Below, one piece after another: positions 13,406 through 14,514 of a stretch of 14,514 nucleotides of DNA. This DNA is from Amylibacter sp. Lineage in GTDB: Bacteria; Pseudomonadota; Alphaproteobacteria; Rhodobacterales; Rhodobacteraceae. The translations under genes were made by a program, and so were the position numbers. Numbering within the stretch: position 1 is the first letter of the stretch; the number at the start of each line of letters is the position of its first letter. The stretch covers positions 1 through 14,514 of the forward strand of contig JALWOO010000673.1 of the NCBI GenBank assembly GCA_027083485.1, given 5' to 3'. Below the pieces are notes generated by a model. It searched no databases, was not told where the DNA came from, and was given only the letters and a program-made list of their open reading frames with translations.

Positions 13406-14514
13406 ATGAATGAAACCATTTTTGCCTTGGCAACGGCCAAAGGCAGGGCCGGAATTGCGGTAATTCGCCTTTCCGGCCCTTTGGCATTTGAAATCTCTGA
13501 AAAAATTACCGGCAGCCCGATTATCCCGCGCCGCCCGATGTTGCGCAGGTTGACATCAGGGGACGGGATTATTCTGGATGAAGCCCTTGTTCTGGCATTT
13601 CGGAAGGGTGCGAGTTTTACCGGCGAAGATGTGGTAGAATTTCAATGCCACGGAAGCCCTGCCGTTATAGATGCGGTGATACTGGAATTGTCCAGCCATC
13701 CCGCACGTCTGGCGGAACCGGGCGAATTTACCCGACGCGCACTTGAAAACGGCTGCCTTGACCTAAGTCAGGTCGAAGGTCTGTCCGATCTGCTGGAGGC
13801 CGAAACAGAGGCCCAGCGTGTCCAGGCCTTTCGGGTGATGCGCGGGGCTTTGTCTGACAAGGTTGAAATCTGGCGCAAGGATTTGATCCGCGCTGCGGCC
13901 CTTATCGAAGCAACAATTGATTTTGCCGATGAAGAGGTGCCAATCGATGTTTCGCCAGAGGTAGGTGAGTTGATCGCCAGAATCAAAGTTGACCTGCAAC
14001 GGGAAATCGACGGGAGTTATGTCGCCGAACGTATTCGGGATGGATTCGAGGTGGCCATTGTCGGCCCGCCGAATGTCGGTAAATCCACGCTGCTCAATAC
14101 GCTTGCTGGCCGTGATGCGGCGATTACCTCTGAGGTTGCGGGTACGACCCGTGATGTGATCGAGGTTCGAATGGATATCAAAGGACTGCCAGTGACATTG
14201 CTGGATACGGCAGGGCTGCGTGATACCGAAGATCATGTTGAATCTCTTGGTATTGCCTTGGCCAAAAAGCGGGCGCAACAGGCGGATTTACGGGTATTTC
14301 TGCTGGACGGGGATAAGACCGACGATCTGGATTTACTGCCTATGGCACAGGATATTGTTGTATCAGGCAAAGCGGACCTGTCAAAAAACGCTGGCAAGGA
14401 CGCTGTTTCCAGTGTCACAGGGCAGGGGGTCGATTCCCTGATTGACCGGATTGCCGCAGTTCTGGGGGAACGGTCTTCTCTGGCGCAGAATGCTGTGCGA
14501 CAACGGCACCGTAT
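13406..14514 (+). CDS. mnmE: tRNA modification GTPase MnmE (TrmE), 3' partial
   Basis: GTPase that with MnmG installs 5-carboxymethylaminomethyl (or related) groups on wobble uridine 34 of certain tRNAs, using a formyl-tetrahydrofolate-derived C1 unit. 369 residues are visible before the window ends; the C-terminal helical part with the expected CxGK motif is missing only because of the edge. N-terminal THF-binding domain: [20 protein letters not shown] (2-21), [15 protein letters not shown] (about 74-88), [28 protein letters not shown]. The G domain has G1 GPPNVGKS at 220-227, G2 GTTRD at 246-250, G3 DTAG at 267-270, and a G4 reading GKAD at 321-324 where NKxD is usual. AAAGGG six bases before ATG (13394-13399) fixes the start. 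The frame has no stop from 13406 to 14514. Confidence 0.96.
   Translation, partial: MNETIFALATAKGRAGIAVIRLSGPLAFEISEKITGSPIIPRRPMLRRLTSGDGIILDEALVLAFRKGASFTGEDVVEFQCHGSPAVIDAVILELSSHPARLAEPGEFTRRALENGCLDLSQVEGLSDLLEAETEAQRVQAFRVMRGALSDKVEIWRKDLIRAAALIEATIDFADEEVPIDVSPEVGELIARIKVDLQREIDGSYVAERIRDGFEVAIVGPPNVGKSTLLNTLAGRDAAITSEVAGTTRDVIEVRMDIKGLPVTLLDTAGLRDTEDHVESLGIALAKKRAQQADLRVFLLDGDKTDDLDLLPMAQDIVVSGKADLSKNAGKDAVSSVTGQGVDSLIDRIAAVLGERSSLAQNAVRQRHR

Noticed and set aside
1..14514. Mobile elements, CRISPR arrays, tRNA or rRNA genes, phage or defence genes
   Set aside because: No transposase, integrase, spaced repeat array, tRNA-like clover fold or rRNA-like stretch was seen; all genes belong to conserved chromosomal families.

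Overview
The window is core chromosome of an alphaproteobacterium. The gene content and order (timA-mltA-smr, fxsA, secB, dnaQ-coaE-aroE-maf, hemJ, rho, mnmE) match what I know of the origin-flanking region in Rhodobacterales and Caulobacter-like genomes, and the protein sequences read as Rhodobacteraceae-like. Coding GC looks moderate (53% in one 60-base hslU line I counted by hand), lower than many Rhodobacteraceae, so a marine, lower-GC member is my guess. No mobile element, CRISPR array, tRNA, rRNA or phage gene is visible.

Left part, 1-4906 (all + strand): two overlapping permease genes of a peptide-type (DppB/DppC, YejB/YejE-like) ABC importer, the first cut by the window edge. Then come radC (a JAMM/MPN-domain protein) and hslV-hslU (the ATP-dependent two-component protease), the latter behind a candidate heat-shock promoter.

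Middle, 4903-8350: a leftward cluster timA-like (Tim44 domain) - mltA - smr converges on hslU with a 4-base stop-codon overlap. Divergent from it, fxsA and secB run rightward. secB converges on dnaQ, again with overlapping stop codons.

Right-middle, 8347-11075: a tightly packed leftward operon maf-aroE-coaE-dnaQ. maf/aroE and aroE/coaE meet in ATGA overlaps, and coaE/dnaQ overlap by 8 bases.

11076-11521 is the only long non-coding stretch (446 bp). It is very AT-rich (about 80% AT over 11261-11340, counted by hand) and holds a perfect DnaA box TTATCCACA, several one-mismatch boxes, an AT-only-like unwinding candidate, inverted repeats and a good sigma70-type promoter. It lies between leftward maf and rightward hemJ. 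I read it as the chromosomal replication origin (oriC), the main discovery in the window.

Right part, 11522-14514 (+ strand): hemJ (protoporphyrinogen IX oxidase), rho (transcription terminator) and mnmE (tRNA wobble-uridine GTPase, cut at the right edge). The hemJ-rho gap holds a 17-base palindrome containing a perfect TTGACA. The rho-mnmE gap holds a hairpin that would bury the mnmE ribosome binding site.

For four genes (mltA, coaE, hemJ, rho) I chose starts shorter than the longest open frame, because overlaps, ribosome binding sites and family lengths agree on the shorter start. I see no undescribed multi-gene system; the interest lies in the origin and the regulatory sites.
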